From JAFGJU01 sp964570935 (GTDB taxonomy: Bacteria > Eisenbacteria > RBG-16-71-46 > JAFGJU01), in NCBI GenBank assembly GCA_964570935.1, contig CAZMZP010000015.1, positions 9,591-73,590 on the forward strand: a stretch of DNA of 64,000 nucleotides, in the 5' to 3' direction. The notes below the pieces were generated by a model that saw only the letters and a list, made by a program, of their open reading frames with translations, ran no database searches and was not told the DNA's origin. A program made the translations under genes and the position numbers. Shown here one piece after another: positions 34,308 to 42,621 of this stretch (its first letter is position 1; each line of letters starts with the position of its first letter).

Positions 34308-34696
34308 CACTCGTCCTCCTCGTCGTATTCCTCTTCCTCTTCCTCGGCCTGTCGTCCGGCTCCCGTCTGGCTGATTGCCATGAAATTGAGCTCAACGTCT
34401 TTGAGGAGGTCGAGGGTCTTTGCGGTCTGGTTCTTGGGAACCATGAGCCTGGCGGGAAGCGCCAGCGGTGACAGGTGCACGAAGTTCTCGTTCTGGAAGA
34501 AATACTTCATGCCCGCATCCTCCAATATGCTCTTGATGAGGGCGATGTCGGCCAGGTTGTAGGTCGAGAGCACCTCCTCGAACTCCACCCACTCCGGCTC
34601 GGGCTCCGGCGGCAGTTCTTGCACCAGGGTCACATCGCAATCCGGACACCTGTGGATTCCTTGCCTGTATTCGGCCTTGCAGTTTGGACAGAACAC
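34307..34696 (-). CDS. Zinc-ribbon protein with DUF2007-like domain
   Basis: A 129-residue protein. An N-terminal zinc ribbon (CPNCKAEYRQG and CPDCDV, residues 3-21) is followed by a short acidic linker and a DUF2007-like signal-transducing alpha/beta domain (VLSTYNLADIALIKSILEDA and RLMVPKNQTAKTLDLL). The tail is a run of Glu and Asp. The role is unknown; relatives may sense or dock to proteins. The start is GTG 34696 after GGAGG. Its end overlaps the YbgA-like start. Confidence 0.75.
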   Translation of the reverse strand: MFCPNCKAEYRQGIHRCPDCDVTLVQELPPEPEPEWVEFEEVLSTYNLADIALIKSILEDAGMKYFFQNENFVHLSPLALPARLMVPKNQTAKTLDLLKDVELNFMAISQTGAGRQAEEEEEEYDEEDE

Positions 34697-34721
34697 GTGA
34701 CACCTCCCGGGACTTCGTCGA

Positions 34722-35519
34722 TTAGGAGATTCTATTCAATATCAGGACGTGCGTCAGGTACACAGTGCCACACGAAAAGGCAAGGGCAAGAACGGTCCCG
34801 TGGGCAAGACCCAGGCTGACGTACAAATATCTCACTGCCATCGCGTAAAGAGCAACATTTATCATCCCGCTCACCATCAGCGCCTTCGCCACCGCGCGGG
34901 AAAACGCCGAGCCTCCGGTGCGGTACGTGATGACAAGTGTAGAGATGAACATTGCCGGAAATGTGGCAAACAGGCCTCCGAAGGTCGGGCCTCCCAGCCT
35001 GCCCATCAGAACCGCGAACGCTATCGCGCTCCCGCCGAGCACGGCCCGGAACGCTACTCGCGAGAGCGTGTACTGAATGGCCTGCGGCCCCCGGGAGTCG
35101 ATCTTCAGCAGCTTCCAGACGATCGTGTAACAGGCGGCCACGAGGACCGCCCAGCCGGCGACGGAAGCCCAGAACAGCCGCAGGTCGGCGGCGGCCAGAA
35201 CGCCTGCCAGGACGAACCAGACGAGCAGCCCTCCCGCCAGTCCCCACGCCAGACCCCTCTTGACCAACAGCGCGTAAGCTATTATGAACAGCCCGTTCAA
35301 TCCCTGGGCGACGGGCACGACGGTTGTGGCCTCGGACGCCGCGTACGGCGTCTGAGTGATGCCTATGAACAACAGTGCGACGAAAACCGTGGCAGGGAAG
35401 CCGCCCAGAAGTCCGCCGACCTTGCTGCCAAACCTGTCAGCGATCACCGTGGTCAGCGTGATCCACGCGCTGCCGACGGCGAAACTCAGTGCGAGGTTGT
35501 ACAAGAACGTCGGTTCCAT
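34722..35519 (-). CDS. Integral membrane protein with two similar halves (DUF3147-like)
   Basis: A 265-residue membrane protein with about eight hydrophobic segments. The two halves resemble each other: GGLLGGFPATVFVALLFIG near residue 36 and GGLFATFPAMFISTLVI near 180, each preceded by a glycine-rich turn, suggesting an internal duplication like that in small paired transporters. I cannot place it in a characterised family with confidence; DUF3147/GlpM-type proteins are the closest match by pattern. Function unknown. It starts 63 bases after htpX. Confidence 0.65.
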   Translation of the reverse strand: MEPTFLYNLALSFAVGSAWITLTTVIADRFGSKVGGLLGGFPATVFVALLFIGITQTPYAASEATTVVPVAQGLNGLFIIAYALLVKRGLAWGLAGGLLVWFVLAGVLAAADLRLFWASVAGWAVLVAACYTIVWKLLKIDSRGPQAIQYTLSRVAFRAVLGGSAIAFAVLMGRLGGPTFGGLFATFPAMFISTLVITYRTGGSAFSRAVAKALMVSGMINVALYAMAVRYLYVSLGLAHGTVLALAFSCGTVYLTHVLILNRIS

Positions 35520-35582
35520 GTATGGGGCAAGGTCCGCGTGGGCTACAGCCCGGCCGTCACCCCGCGCCCCCGTTTTTGAACC

Positions 35583-36476
35583 TCACATCAGCCGCAGGCG
35601 CGCGATGCGGTGCTCCACCGGCGGGTGTGTGCTGAAAAGAGAGCTGGCGCGCTTCTCGAACGGCCTTATCGGGTTGATGATATAGAGATGCTGGGTGGCA
35701 CGGTTGGCCACTTCCAGAACCTCCCGGTCGCCGGAGATTTTCTCCAGCGCCGACGCCAGGCCCTCCGGATAGCGCGTGAGCAGTGTCGCGGACGCGTCCG
35801 CCAGGTACTCGCGCTCACGTGAGATCGCCAGCTGGAGAAGCTTCGTGGCGATGGGCGCGAGGACCCCGCACGCGAAGGCGATCAACAGCAAGATGAATCC
35901 GCCGGCCCCTCCGCCGGCCCCGCTGCTCTTCCTGCTGCCGCGGCCGAAGAACGGGCCGCGGAAGAAGAAGTCGCTCACCAGAGCAACGGAACCCACCAGG
36001 ACTCCCACCATGGTCGCGAACAGAATGTCACGGTTGCCGATGTGAGACATCTCGTGCGCCATGACGCCCTGCAGCTCTTCCCGGTTCAGCTTCTGCAGGA
36101 GGCCGGTCGTGATCGCAACAGACGCGTGCTCGGGGTCCCTGCCAGTGGCGAACGCATTTGGGGCGGTGTCGTCGATGACGTAGACGGCCGGCATCGGAAG
36201 GCCGGCCGCTATCGACAGCTCCTCCATGACGTTGAAAAGCTGCGGGTAGTCCTTCTTCTGGATCCTTCTCGCCTTGCTCATGGTCAGCACGGCCCTGTCG
36301 CCGCCGTAGTATGCCGAAAGGCCTGAGACGAGCGCGATCACCGAGGCCAGGAGGATCCCCACGTAGCCGTTGCCCCAGTATTGGCCCACCAGGTAGCCCA
36401 GGAAGACGAGCACTGCCGTGACCAACACGACCAGCATGAACGAATTCCGCCGGTTTGTGGCTATCTCTTCATACAT
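35583..36476 (-). CDS. htpX: HtpX family membrane zinc metalloprotease
   Basis: Membrane protease (M48B) that degrades misfolded membrane proteins. The 297-residue protein has two N-terminal hydrophobic segments, the active-site HEMSH near residue 143, a Glu-containing REREYLADASA near 215 that completes the zinc site, and Gly-rich loops. It follows lemA by 95 bases, the usual lemA-htpX order. GAGGA precedes ATG 36476. Confidence 0.93.
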   Translation of the reverse strand: MYEEIATNRRNSFMLVVLVTAVLVFLGYLVGQYWGNGYVGILLASVIALVSGLSAYYGGDRAVLTMSKARRIQKKDYPQLFNVMEELSIAAGLPMPAVYVIDDTAPNAFATGRDPEHASVAITTGLLQKLNREELQGVMAHEMSHIGNRDILFATMVGVLVGSVALVSDFFFRGPFFGRGSRKSSGAGGGAGGFILLLIAFACGVLAPIATKLLQLAISREREYLADASATLLTRYPEGLASALEKISGDREVLEVANRATQHLYIINPIRPFEKRASSLFSTHPPVEHRIARLRLM

Positions 36477-36572
36477 GGCTTGTCCTCAGAACGCGTCACA
36501 GTCGTGCAACCTCCACCCGCAGCAAGACGTGCCCATCGGCAACGAGCACTTCTCCGAACCGCCACCCACCTC

Positions 36573-37124
36573 TCAGGTGAAGCTGACCTTGGGCGCCTCC
36601 TTCTGGCCCACGTCCTCGAGCTCGAAGAACTCCCGAGGCTTGAATCCGAACATGCTCGCCATGAGGTTCGACGGCACGGTCTCGGTGGAGGTGTTGTACG
36701 CCATCACACAATCATTATAGTGCTGGCGGGCGAACGAGATCTTATTCTCGGTCGAAGTGAGCTCCTCGTGGAGCGCCAGCATGTTCTGGTTGGCCTTCAG
36801 GTCGGGATAGTTTTCGGCCACCGCGAACAGAGACCGCAGCGTGCTCGTCAGCATGTTCTCGGCCCTGGCCTGGTCCTTCACGCCGGACGCGTCAATAGCC
36901 TGCTGCCGGGCCTTGGTGACGTTCTCCAGCACCTCGCGCTCGTGCTTCAAGTACCCCTTGGCCGTCTCCACCAGGTTGGGGATCAGGTCGTACCGCCGCT
37001 TGAGCTGAACGTCGATCTGCGCCCAGCCGTTGTCGCAGCGTTTCCTGAGCCGGACCAGTGAGTTGTAAAGCCCCATGAACACAAAGAACAGAACCACGAG
37101 GACGATGAGGACTACCCAAATCAT
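36573..37124 (-). CDS. lemA: LemA family protein
   Basis: A 183-residue protein with one N-terminal membrane helix (MIWVVLIVLVVLFFVFMG) and a long four-helix bundle outside it. Family signatures are YNSLVRLRKRCDNGWAQIDV, QLKRRYDLIPNLVETAKGYL and a late FKPREFFE. Function is not settled; lemA is commonly next to htpX. GGAGG precedes ATG 37124. It lies 46 bases after the lipoprotein gene. Confidence 0.94.
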   Translation of the reverse strand: MIWVVLIVLVVLFFVFMGLYNSLVRLRKRCDNGWAQIDVQLKRRYDLIPNLVETAKGYLKHEREVLENVTKARQQAIDASGVKDQARAENMLTSTLRSLFAVAENYPDLKANQNMLALHEELTSTENKISFARQHYNDCVMAYNTSTETVPSNLMASMFGFKPREFFELEDVGQKEAPKVSFT

Positions 37125-37170
37125 GCTTTACCTCCAGCCTTGAACGCTCTGTGCGCCTGCCTCCGTACGC

Positions 37171-37656
37171 CTACTTGGCGAACGAAAAGTGCATCTGCAC
37201 GATGACCCACTTGCCTTCGCGCTTCTCCAGGACTCCGGTCCAGCGGCAGTCCACCCAGGCCGTGGGCTTGCCGCGCCATTCACCGAAGTCGTCCAGGAGA
37301 GCCGAGAACCACGCGACGTCCCCGCCGCGCGACAGATGGATCTTCAGGTCCTTGATTTCGGAACCGGTGGCCCTGAAGTCCTTGTTCATGAAGAAATTGT
37401 CCACGAGATCCTGGAAGGCGTCGAATCCCACGATAGTGCTCGCCGAGTCCGGATGAAAGATGAAAAACGTGGAATCCTGGGCCACGGAGCTCAGCAGCAG
37501 GTCCCTGTCCTTGTCGATGGCCCACTCGATCGACGCGTGTATGACCTTGCTGACCTCGGCAGTCTCGGCCTCCGGGTTGACGGAGCGGGTGTTCGAGCAG
37601 GACGCAAGCATCGAGACCAGCGAGGTCATCAGTATTGAGGTGAAGGCTAATTTCAT
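37171..37656 (-). CDS. NTF2-like (SnoaL/DUF4440 type) lipoprotein
   Basis: A 161-residue lipoprotein with lipobox Leu-Val-Ser-Met-Leu-Ala-Ser-Cys (Cys20), anchored on the periplasmic side. The mature domain has the cone-shaped NTF2/SnoaL fold pattern: a helix with EWAIDKDRDLLLS, the FHPDSA turn, IVGFDAFQDLVDNFF and a final EKREGKWVIVQMHFSF strand typical of DUF4440 proteins. These bind or hydrolyse small ligands; no catalytic set is seen. Its ATG overlaps the stop of the 57-residue membrane protein gene by four bases. Confidence 0.72.
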   Translation of the reverse strand: MKLAFTSILMTSLVSMLASCSNTRSVNPEAETAEVSKVIHASIEWAIDKDRDLLLSSVAQDSTFFIFHPDSASTIVGFDAFQDLVDNFFMNKDFRATGSEIKDLKIHLSRGGDVAWFSALLDDFGEWRGKPTAWVDCRWTGVLEKREGKWVIVQMHFSFAK

Positions 37657-37826
37657 CTGAAGAACACTCCCAGGTAATACGGCCACAGGATCAAAGCGAG
37701 CACGCCCTTCCAGAAGAAGGGCAGGCCCAGGAACCCGATTGTGAACAGCCAGCCTATTATCCAGAGCGGAGCCATTGCAGCCCCGCAGTCCGACCTCACG
37801 TGAATGCGCTTTCCGTTGTCGCTCAT
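37653..37826 (-). CDS. Small 57-residue membrane protein
   Basis: A short gene between two larger ones. ATG 37826 is preceded by AAAAGGAGGAG at ideal spacing; the frame runs 57 codons to TGA 37653. The first 20 residues are polar (MSDNGKRIHVRSD), followed by two hydrophobic segments: LWIIGWLFTIGFLGLPFF and KGVLALILWPYYLGVFF, so it is an inner-membrane protein. Both ends overlap neighbours by four bases: its ATG with the stop of the upstream desulfhydrase, its stop with the ATG of the lipoprotein. The function is unknown. Confidence 0.72.
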   Translation of the reverse strand: MSDNGKRIHVRSDCGAAMAPLWIIGWLFTIGFLGLPFFWKGVLALILWPYYLGVFFR

Positions 37827-38836
37827 CTTGTCTCCTCCTTTTCGGCGAGAACGTCTCCGGCAAGCTCGAACAGCGCGGGAGTCCCTCCGGTGTGCCAGAA
37901 CAGCACCGTTTGTCCCGCCGACAACTCCTTGTTTCGTATCATGTCGATCATCCCGCCCAGGGCTCTGCCAGAGTAGACCGGGTCCATCAGTACACCCTCA
38001 AGACTTGCCCCAAGCCGGATCGCCTCGCGTTCCAGGTCGCCGACGGCAGCGTATCCGGCCCCGAAGTAGTCGTATCTCATTTCGAACGAGTCGGGCGAAT
38101 ACGCGGCGCGCGTCCCCAGCTTCTCCGCCACGAGATTCGCGAGCGCCGCCAGCTCGGCTTCGTACGCGGGCTCACCCGGGGCGGCGCGGTCGATCGCGAT
38201 TCCCAATATCCTGGTCGAGAGTCCGAACACGTCGGCGCCCACCGTGATGCCCGCGTGAGTCCCTCCGGAAGCCGAAGGGATGATCAGGCAATCTATCTTC
38301 CCGTTCTGCGCCCGGAGCTGCTCCCCGAGCTCGCGCACCGCCGCTACAAACCCCATGGCCCCGGTGGCGTTAGACCCGCCGAACGGTATGACGTAGGGCC
38401 TCCGGCCCTCGGAGCGGAGCTTCTCCGCTATCTCCGGAATGCGTTCGCCTTTCTTCTGCTCGCCGCACCAGTGGATCTTCGCGCCGAACAGGTGGTCCAG
38501 AAGCAAATTGCCTTCGACCGTGTCCGGCCGTTCTCCACCCAGAGCCAGATGGCATTCCAGGCCCACCATCGCGGCTGCCCCGGCCGTCTGCCGGCAGTGA
38601 TTCGACTGCATCGCTCCGCCGGTTATCACGGTGTCACAGCCCTGGGCCGCGGCATCACCCAGCAGAAACTCCAGCTTCCTCGTCTTGTTGCCGCCCAGGG
38701 CCACGCCGGTCATGTCGTCGCGCTTCATCAGGATCGTGGGACCACCCAGGACACTGCTGAGCCGCCTCAACTCCGTCAAGGGGGTGGGCAGAAAGCAGAC
38801 GTGAGCCCTGGGAAGAGTATCTATGTCAACCGTCAT
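37823..38836 (-). CDS. dcyD: PLP-dependent D-cysteine desulfhydrase/ACC deaminase-like enzyme
   Basis: Fold type II PLP enzyme that breaks D-cysteine to pyruvate, ammonia and sulfide, or acts on the cyclopropane ACC. The 337-residue protein contains the PLP Lys in LGGNKTRKLEFLL (near residue 46), the phosphate loop SASGGTHAG and the Tyr-containing YDYFGAGYAAVG. Distinguishing the two reactions requires the residues around the substrate site, which I cannot settle. GGAGG precedes ATG 38836. It starts the tightly overlapping trio with the 57-residue and lipoprotein genes. Confidence 0.82.
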   Translation of the reverse strand: MTVDIDTLPRAHVCFLPTPLTELRRLSSVLGGPTILMKRDDMTGVALGGNKTRKLEFLLGDAAAQGCDTVITGGAMQSNHCRQTAGAAAMVGLECHLALGGERPDTVEGNLLLDHLFGAKIHWCGEQKKGERIPEIAEKLRSEGRRPYVIPFGGSNATGAMGFVAAVRELGEQLRAQNGKIDCLIIPSASGGTHAGITVGADVFGLSTRILGIAIDRAAPGEPAYEAELAALANLVAEKLGTRAAYSPDSFEMRYDYFGAGYAAVGDLEREAIRLGASLEGVLMDPVYSGRALGGMIDMIRNKELSAGQTVLFWHTGGTPALFELAGDVLAEKEETR

Positions 38837-38944
38837 GCGTCCTCCGCGGCCCTTCTTCTCCGCCCCCGCTCTCAACCGGCAGGGGCACATCTTGTTTCTG
38901 CCAGCAAGCGCGGCAACCGTAGTTCACCCGTCCGGCCCGGCTCA

Positions 38945-39748
38945 CTAATACTGACAACCCGGCGCCGGAGACTTCGGCAGCTCATCGATTCTCTCCTTTA
39001 GTCGGGCCACGGCATCAACGATTGGTTTCAACGAAACGTCCTCGAACGAATCTCTGTCGTAGTATCCGAACGGGTTGTCCAGGTCTCCAATCAATCTCAA
39101 AAGGAACAGGAGCAGATATGCCACAAGGCCGACGAAAAACAGCGACTCGTAGAAAGGCTCAATCTCGAGAAACACCATTCCGGCGAGCAACAAGACGGTC
39201 GAGGTAGACGCCAGAAAATAGCCGGAGAGCGCAAACTCAGTCTCCCGGATTACGTGCACGCGCACGATCAGTCTTCTCAAGGTGCTCTGCTCCTGCTTCA
39301 GGCGGGCGATATAGTTGGGCTGTGCGTGCCTTTCCAACAGCACGAATTCTTGCGACAGATTCTCGATCCTCAACATGAGCTCGGCCGTCCCGATTTCCCT
39401 GTAGAACCATCTTCTTATTGCCAGTGTCAGCTCGTAGATGTTTGTGAGGCGAGACCTCAGGAAATTGTTGTCGCTCATCTTGCCGGCTATGAAACTCACC
39501 TCGTCCGCGATGGCCAGGGACGCGCACGCTATGTCGCCGGGGATCTTCTCGCTCTCCTTGTAGTCGCTCATGACGCCGCTTATCAAGAAACCCATCAGGA
39601 ACACGGTCGCTCCGATCAGCGCAGAGAATATGGCGTTCAAGGGGATAATTTCCCACCCCAGACGGTGCACGACTAATTTCGCCGCAATCACCGCCAAAAC
39701 GTAGAGAAGCTGCCGGAAGGCCAATCTGGCCATGCGCGTTGTTTTCAT
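38945..39748 (-). CDS. Integral membrane protein, bestrophin/DUF4239-like layout
   Basis: A 267-residue protein with two N-terminal hydrophobic segments (about residues 11-27 and 37-57), a long helical cytosolic loop, and two C-terminal ones (about 175-192 and 197-215). This two-plus-two layout and the motif NPFGYYDRDSFEDVSLKPI in the last third recall bestrophin- and DUF4239-like channel proteins, but the match is by pattern only. Function unknown. AGAGGA precedes ATG 39748. Confidence 0.6.
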   Translation of the reverse strand: MKTTRMARLAFRQLLYVLAVIAAKLVVHRLGWEIIPLNAIFSALIGATVFLMGFLISGVMSDYKESEKIPGDIACASLAIADEVSFIAGKMSDNNFLRSRLTNIYELTLAIRRWFYREIGTAELMLRIENLSQEFVLLERHAQPNYIARLKQEQSTLRRLIVRVHVIRETEFALSGYFLASTSTVLLLAGMVFLEIEPFYESLFFVGLVAYLLLFLLRLIGDLDNPFGYYDRDSFEDVSLKPIVDAVARLKERIDELPKSPAPGCQY

Positions 39749-39805
39749 ACGTCCTCTTTCCTGGCCGCCCGGATACTGGCCGCCGGGCCGGAAACAATTG
39801 AGTGA

Positions 39806-39819
39806 GACCCCTCGGGGTC
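39806..39819 (-). terminator. Hairpin downstream of the amidase gene
   Basis: GACCC and GGGTC pair around a CTCG tetraloop. It lies 23 bases after the amidase stop on the minus strand. The T-content after it is moderate, so a weak intrinsic terminator is possible. Confidence 0.4.
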
Positions 39820-39841
39820 AGCCGCGCGATGTCCGGCCGTT

Positions 39842-41470
39842 TCAGCCGAAACTCGCGTGGGACAGAAACCCGGGCGGCCGGCGATGTTTGGTCGCCTGCT
39901 CGAAAGCGTAGGCCAGCCTTATAAGAATCGGCTCCGCGAACGCGCGCGAGAAAAACGAGATGCCTATGGGCAGGCCGCTCACGAACCCGGCCGGCACCGT
40001 GATGTTGGGATAGCCGGCCCTGGCCGCGGGGGAAGAGCTGCCGCCCAGGTAGTGGTCGCCGGTGACCCAGTCCGTCAGCCAGGCGGGTCCGTCGGTCGGC
40101 GCCACGAGGACGTCGACGTTGTGCCTGCTCAGCGTGGCGTCGATGCCCTCGTCGCGGGAGAGCCGGTTCACCTTCTCGACGGCCTTCAGGTACTCTTCGC
40201 TCGTGAGGTCGCCTTTCTTCTCCGCCATGAGGAAGAGCTCCTGGCCGAAATGGGGCATCTCCTTCTCTTTGTTGGCCTCGTTGAAAGCGATCAATTCCGA
40301 CAAGGAATGCACCACGGCTTTTGGGCCTAGCGCGCCCAGGTACTTGTTGAGGCCGGCCTTGAATTCGAACAGGAGCGCCTCGAAGTCGGCGTCCTCGTAC
40401 TTATCGTTGGTCTCGACGTCGGCGGGGTCGACGACAATCGCGCCGAGGTCCTTCATCACCTTGATCGCTTCCTCCATCAGTCCGTCCACCTGGTCGTGGA
40501 AGCCGAACATGCCCCTGGCCACTCCGATGCGCGCCCCCTTCATCCCGGCCGCGTCCAGGAACACGGTGTAGTCGGCGTGGGATTTTCCCGCGGCGGCCCC
40601 GGTCGCTTCGTCCCGCTCGTCCATCCCGGTCAGGGCGCCAAGCAGTACGGCGGCGTCGGTCACCGTTCGCGTCATCGGGCCGGCGGTGTCCTGCCTGTGC
40701 GAGATGGGAATGATACCGGAGCGGCCGACCAGGCCGACAGTCGGCTTGACGCCGACGAGCCCGCACGTCGAGGCGGGGCAGACGATGGAGCCGTCGGTCT
40801 CGGTGCCTATCGCGGCTGCGCAGAGGTTAGCCGACACGGCCACTCCCGACCCGGAGCTGGAGCCGCAAGGGTTGCGGTCCAACACGTAAGGGTTCCTGGT
40901 TTGCCCTCCGCGCGCGCTCCAGCCGCTGGTCGAGCGGGTAGAGCGGAAGTTGGCCCATTCGCTGAGGTTTGTCTTGCCCAGTATCACGGCTCCGGCGCGG
41001 CGCAACCTGTCCGCCACGAACGAATCTCTGGCGGCGACGGAACCGTTCAACGCTAGCGAGCCGGCGGTCGTGGTCATTCTGTCCGCGGTGTCTATGTTGT
41101 CCTTGATGAGCACCGGGATGCCGTGCAGGGGACCCAGGAACACGCCGTCCATGCGCTCACGGTCGAGGTTTCCGGCGATGACGAGCGCGTCGGGGTTGAG
41201 CTCGATCACGGAGTTAAGCGCCGGACCGCTCTTGTCGATTTCCTTGATTCGCGCCAGGTACGCTTCCGCGAGAGAGACGGCAGTAAAGGCGTCGGACTTC
41301 ATGCCTGCCTGAAGGTCGGATATGGTCGCTTCCTCCAGCGCGGCGGCCCAGGGCGCGGCCTTCGAGCCCGCGTCTTCCCGTGGGCCCGACACCGCGGCGG
41401 GAGCCATTCCCAGCAGCGCCAGCGTTGAGCCGCTGCCCGCGGCCATCTGCAAGAACTCCCTGCGTTTCAT
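39842..41470 (-). CDS. Exported amidase family enzyme (Ser-Ser-Lys triad)
   Basis: Hydrolyses amide bonds of small amides or peptides. The 542-residue protein starts with a Tat-like signal (KRREFLQMAAG plus a hydrophobic stretch), so it is likely exported folded. The amidase signature contains the catalytic Lys in VLIKDNIDTA (near residue 126), the cis-Ser in GSSSGSGVAVS and the nucleophile Ser in TETDGSIVCPAS. The C-terminal domain is complete. ATG 41470 has GGGGGT upstream; a GTG two codons earlier is less likely. It suits scavenging of peptide-derived amides; substrate unknown. Confidence 0.88.
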   Translation of the reverse strand: MKRREFLQMAAGSGSTLALLGMAPAAVSGPREDAGSKAAPWAAALEEATISDLQAGMKSDAFTAVSLAEAYLARIKEIDKSGPALNSVIELNPDALVIAGNLDRERMDGVFLGPLHGIPVLIKDNIDTADRMTTTAGSLALNGSVAARDSFVADRLRRAGAVILGKTNLSEWANFRSTRSTSGWSARGGQTRNPYVLDRNPCGSSSGSGVAVSANLCAAAIGTETDGSIVCPASTCGLVGVKPTVGLVGRSGIIPISHRQDTAGPMTRTVTDAAVLLGALTGMDERDEATGAAAGKSHADYTVFLDAAGMKGARIGVARGMFGFHDQVDGLMEEAIKVMKDLGAIVVDPADVETNDKYEDADFEALLFEFKAGLNKYLGALGPKAVVHSLSELIAFNEANKEKEMPHFGQELFLMAEKKGDLTSEEYLKAVEKVNRLSRDEGIDATLSRHNVDVLVAPTDGPAWLTDWVTGDHYLGGSSSPAARAGYPNITVPAGFVSGLPIGISFFSRAFAEPILIRLAYAFEQATKHRRPPGFLSHASFG

Positions 41471-41526
41471 GTTCACCCCCGGTTTGAGTCCGGCCGCGCC
41501 GACACGTCACGGCCGCGGCGCCGCAC

Positions 41527-41946
41527 TCACTCGTCGCTCTCCAGCCGTCTCCCGAAACACACGACGTCGTCCCGCTTGTATCCGATTCTCTCGTAGAACC
41601 CTATGGCTTCGGCGTTGCCAGAGCGGACCTGGAGGTTGATCTTGGGACAACCCAGCGCCCTCAGGCGCGCCTCGGCCGCGTCCATCATCCCGCGGCCCAG
41701 GCCCAGACCCCGGCATTCCGCGCTCACTGCCAGGTAGTTTATCCAGCCTCTGTGTCCCTCGTAACCCGACATGACGGTGGCCACAATCCTGCCGTCTCGA
41801 CAGCCGACGAGAAACAGGTCTCGTTGAAGCTTCAACTTCCTGAGGACGTCACGGTGCGGATCGTTCCACGGCACCACAAGCCCGCATTCCTTCCAGAGGC
41901 TGACCACGGCCTCCTCGTCCGATTCCCTGAATTCCCTTATCTCCAT
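41527..41946 (-). CDS. GNAT acetyltransferase, YpeA type
   Basis: A 139-residue acetyltransferase of the YpeA group: MEIREFRESDEEAVVSLW and CGLVVPWNDPHRD at the start, CRGLGLGRGMM in the acetyl-CoA loop (near residue 77), and KINLQVRSGNAEAIGFYERI. This order and the CGLVVPWNDP phrase are diagnostic of YpeA. The substrate is unknown. ATG 41946 begins the family N-terminus; the frame extends upstream without a matching start. It lies 23 bases after the lipoprotein gene and before the amidase. Confidence 0.88.
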   Translation of the reverse strand: MEIREFRESDEEAVVSLWKECGLVVPWNDPHRDVLRKLKLQRDLFLVGCRDGRIVATVMSGYEGHRGWINYLAVSAECRGLGLGRGMMDAAEARLRALGCPKINLQVRSGNAEAIGFYERIGYKRDDVVCFGRRLESDE

Positions 41947-41969
41947 ACTGAATGACCACCCGGCCGGGT

Positions 41970-42593
41970 TCAATTCCCCCTGGCGGCCTCTGATTCGCGC
42001 CACTCCGCGGCCAGCTCCAGCCAGCCCCTGGCCGCCGTCGCGTTGTTGCCGGACAGCCGGCCCGAGGCGATTTCCCTCAACAGTTCCGGGTGGCTAGTCT
42101 GCACCCAATTCATGAGGGCTGCGAAACCATCTCTCATCGCACGCCATTCTCTCTGATCCAGCTTGCTGGTCTCTATCCTCTGGACCAGGCCGTTGGCGAA
42201 CACGACGCGCGTGCCCGGCAGGTAGTGTACCTCCGGGACGCCGAGCAGGCGCAGCAGGTCGTTGCGCTCGACGACCGAGTTGACGAGCACCGTGTCGCCG
42301 CGGACCACTAGACCGGCGTACACCAACTCTGAGTTCATGACCGAATCGGCCTCGAACAGGCCGCGGAGGGCCATCTTGCCGGTGATGGGAGTCTGGCCCC
42401 CCACGACGAGGGACGCGTCGTCGGTGAAGAGAGCCAGCTTGCCTGTTGCATCATGCCTGTTGTGGGCCGAGATCATGTTCGCTATCTGCGTTTCGGGATC
42501 GGGTGGCTTCGAACACGCCGTCACGGTCACGACCGCAAGTAGCAACAATGTGAGGCCCCAGAAGAAACTGCCACGCCACGAATTCATGTTCAT
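41970..42593 (-). CDS. NTF2-like lipoprotein
   Basis: A 207-residue lipoprotein: an N-terminal hydrophobic leader and a lipobox ending at Cys27 (VVTVTAC), then a SnoaL/NTF2-type domain with the NMISAHNRHDATGKLALFTD helix typical of nuclear-transport-factor-2-like proteins. The C-terminal 60 residues are helical. Function unknown; it resembles the lipoprotein at 37171 in fold class but not in detail. AAGGGG precedes ATG 42593; MNM at the start offers a second ATG two codons later. Same transcript as the unrecognised gene upstream. Confidence 0.68.
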   Translation of the reverse strand: MNMNSWRGSFFWGLTLLLLAVVTVTACSKPPDPETQIANMISAHNRHDATGKLALFTDDASLVVGGQTPITGKMALRGLFEADSVMNSELVYAGLVVRGDTVLVNSVVERNDLLRLLGVPEVHYLPGTRVVFANGLVQRIETSKLDQREWRAMRDGFAALMNWVQTSHPELLREIASGRLSGNNATAARGWLELAAEWRESEAARGN

Positions 42594-42621
42594 GTGTATT
42601 TCCCCTTGTCGTGTTGTCGGC

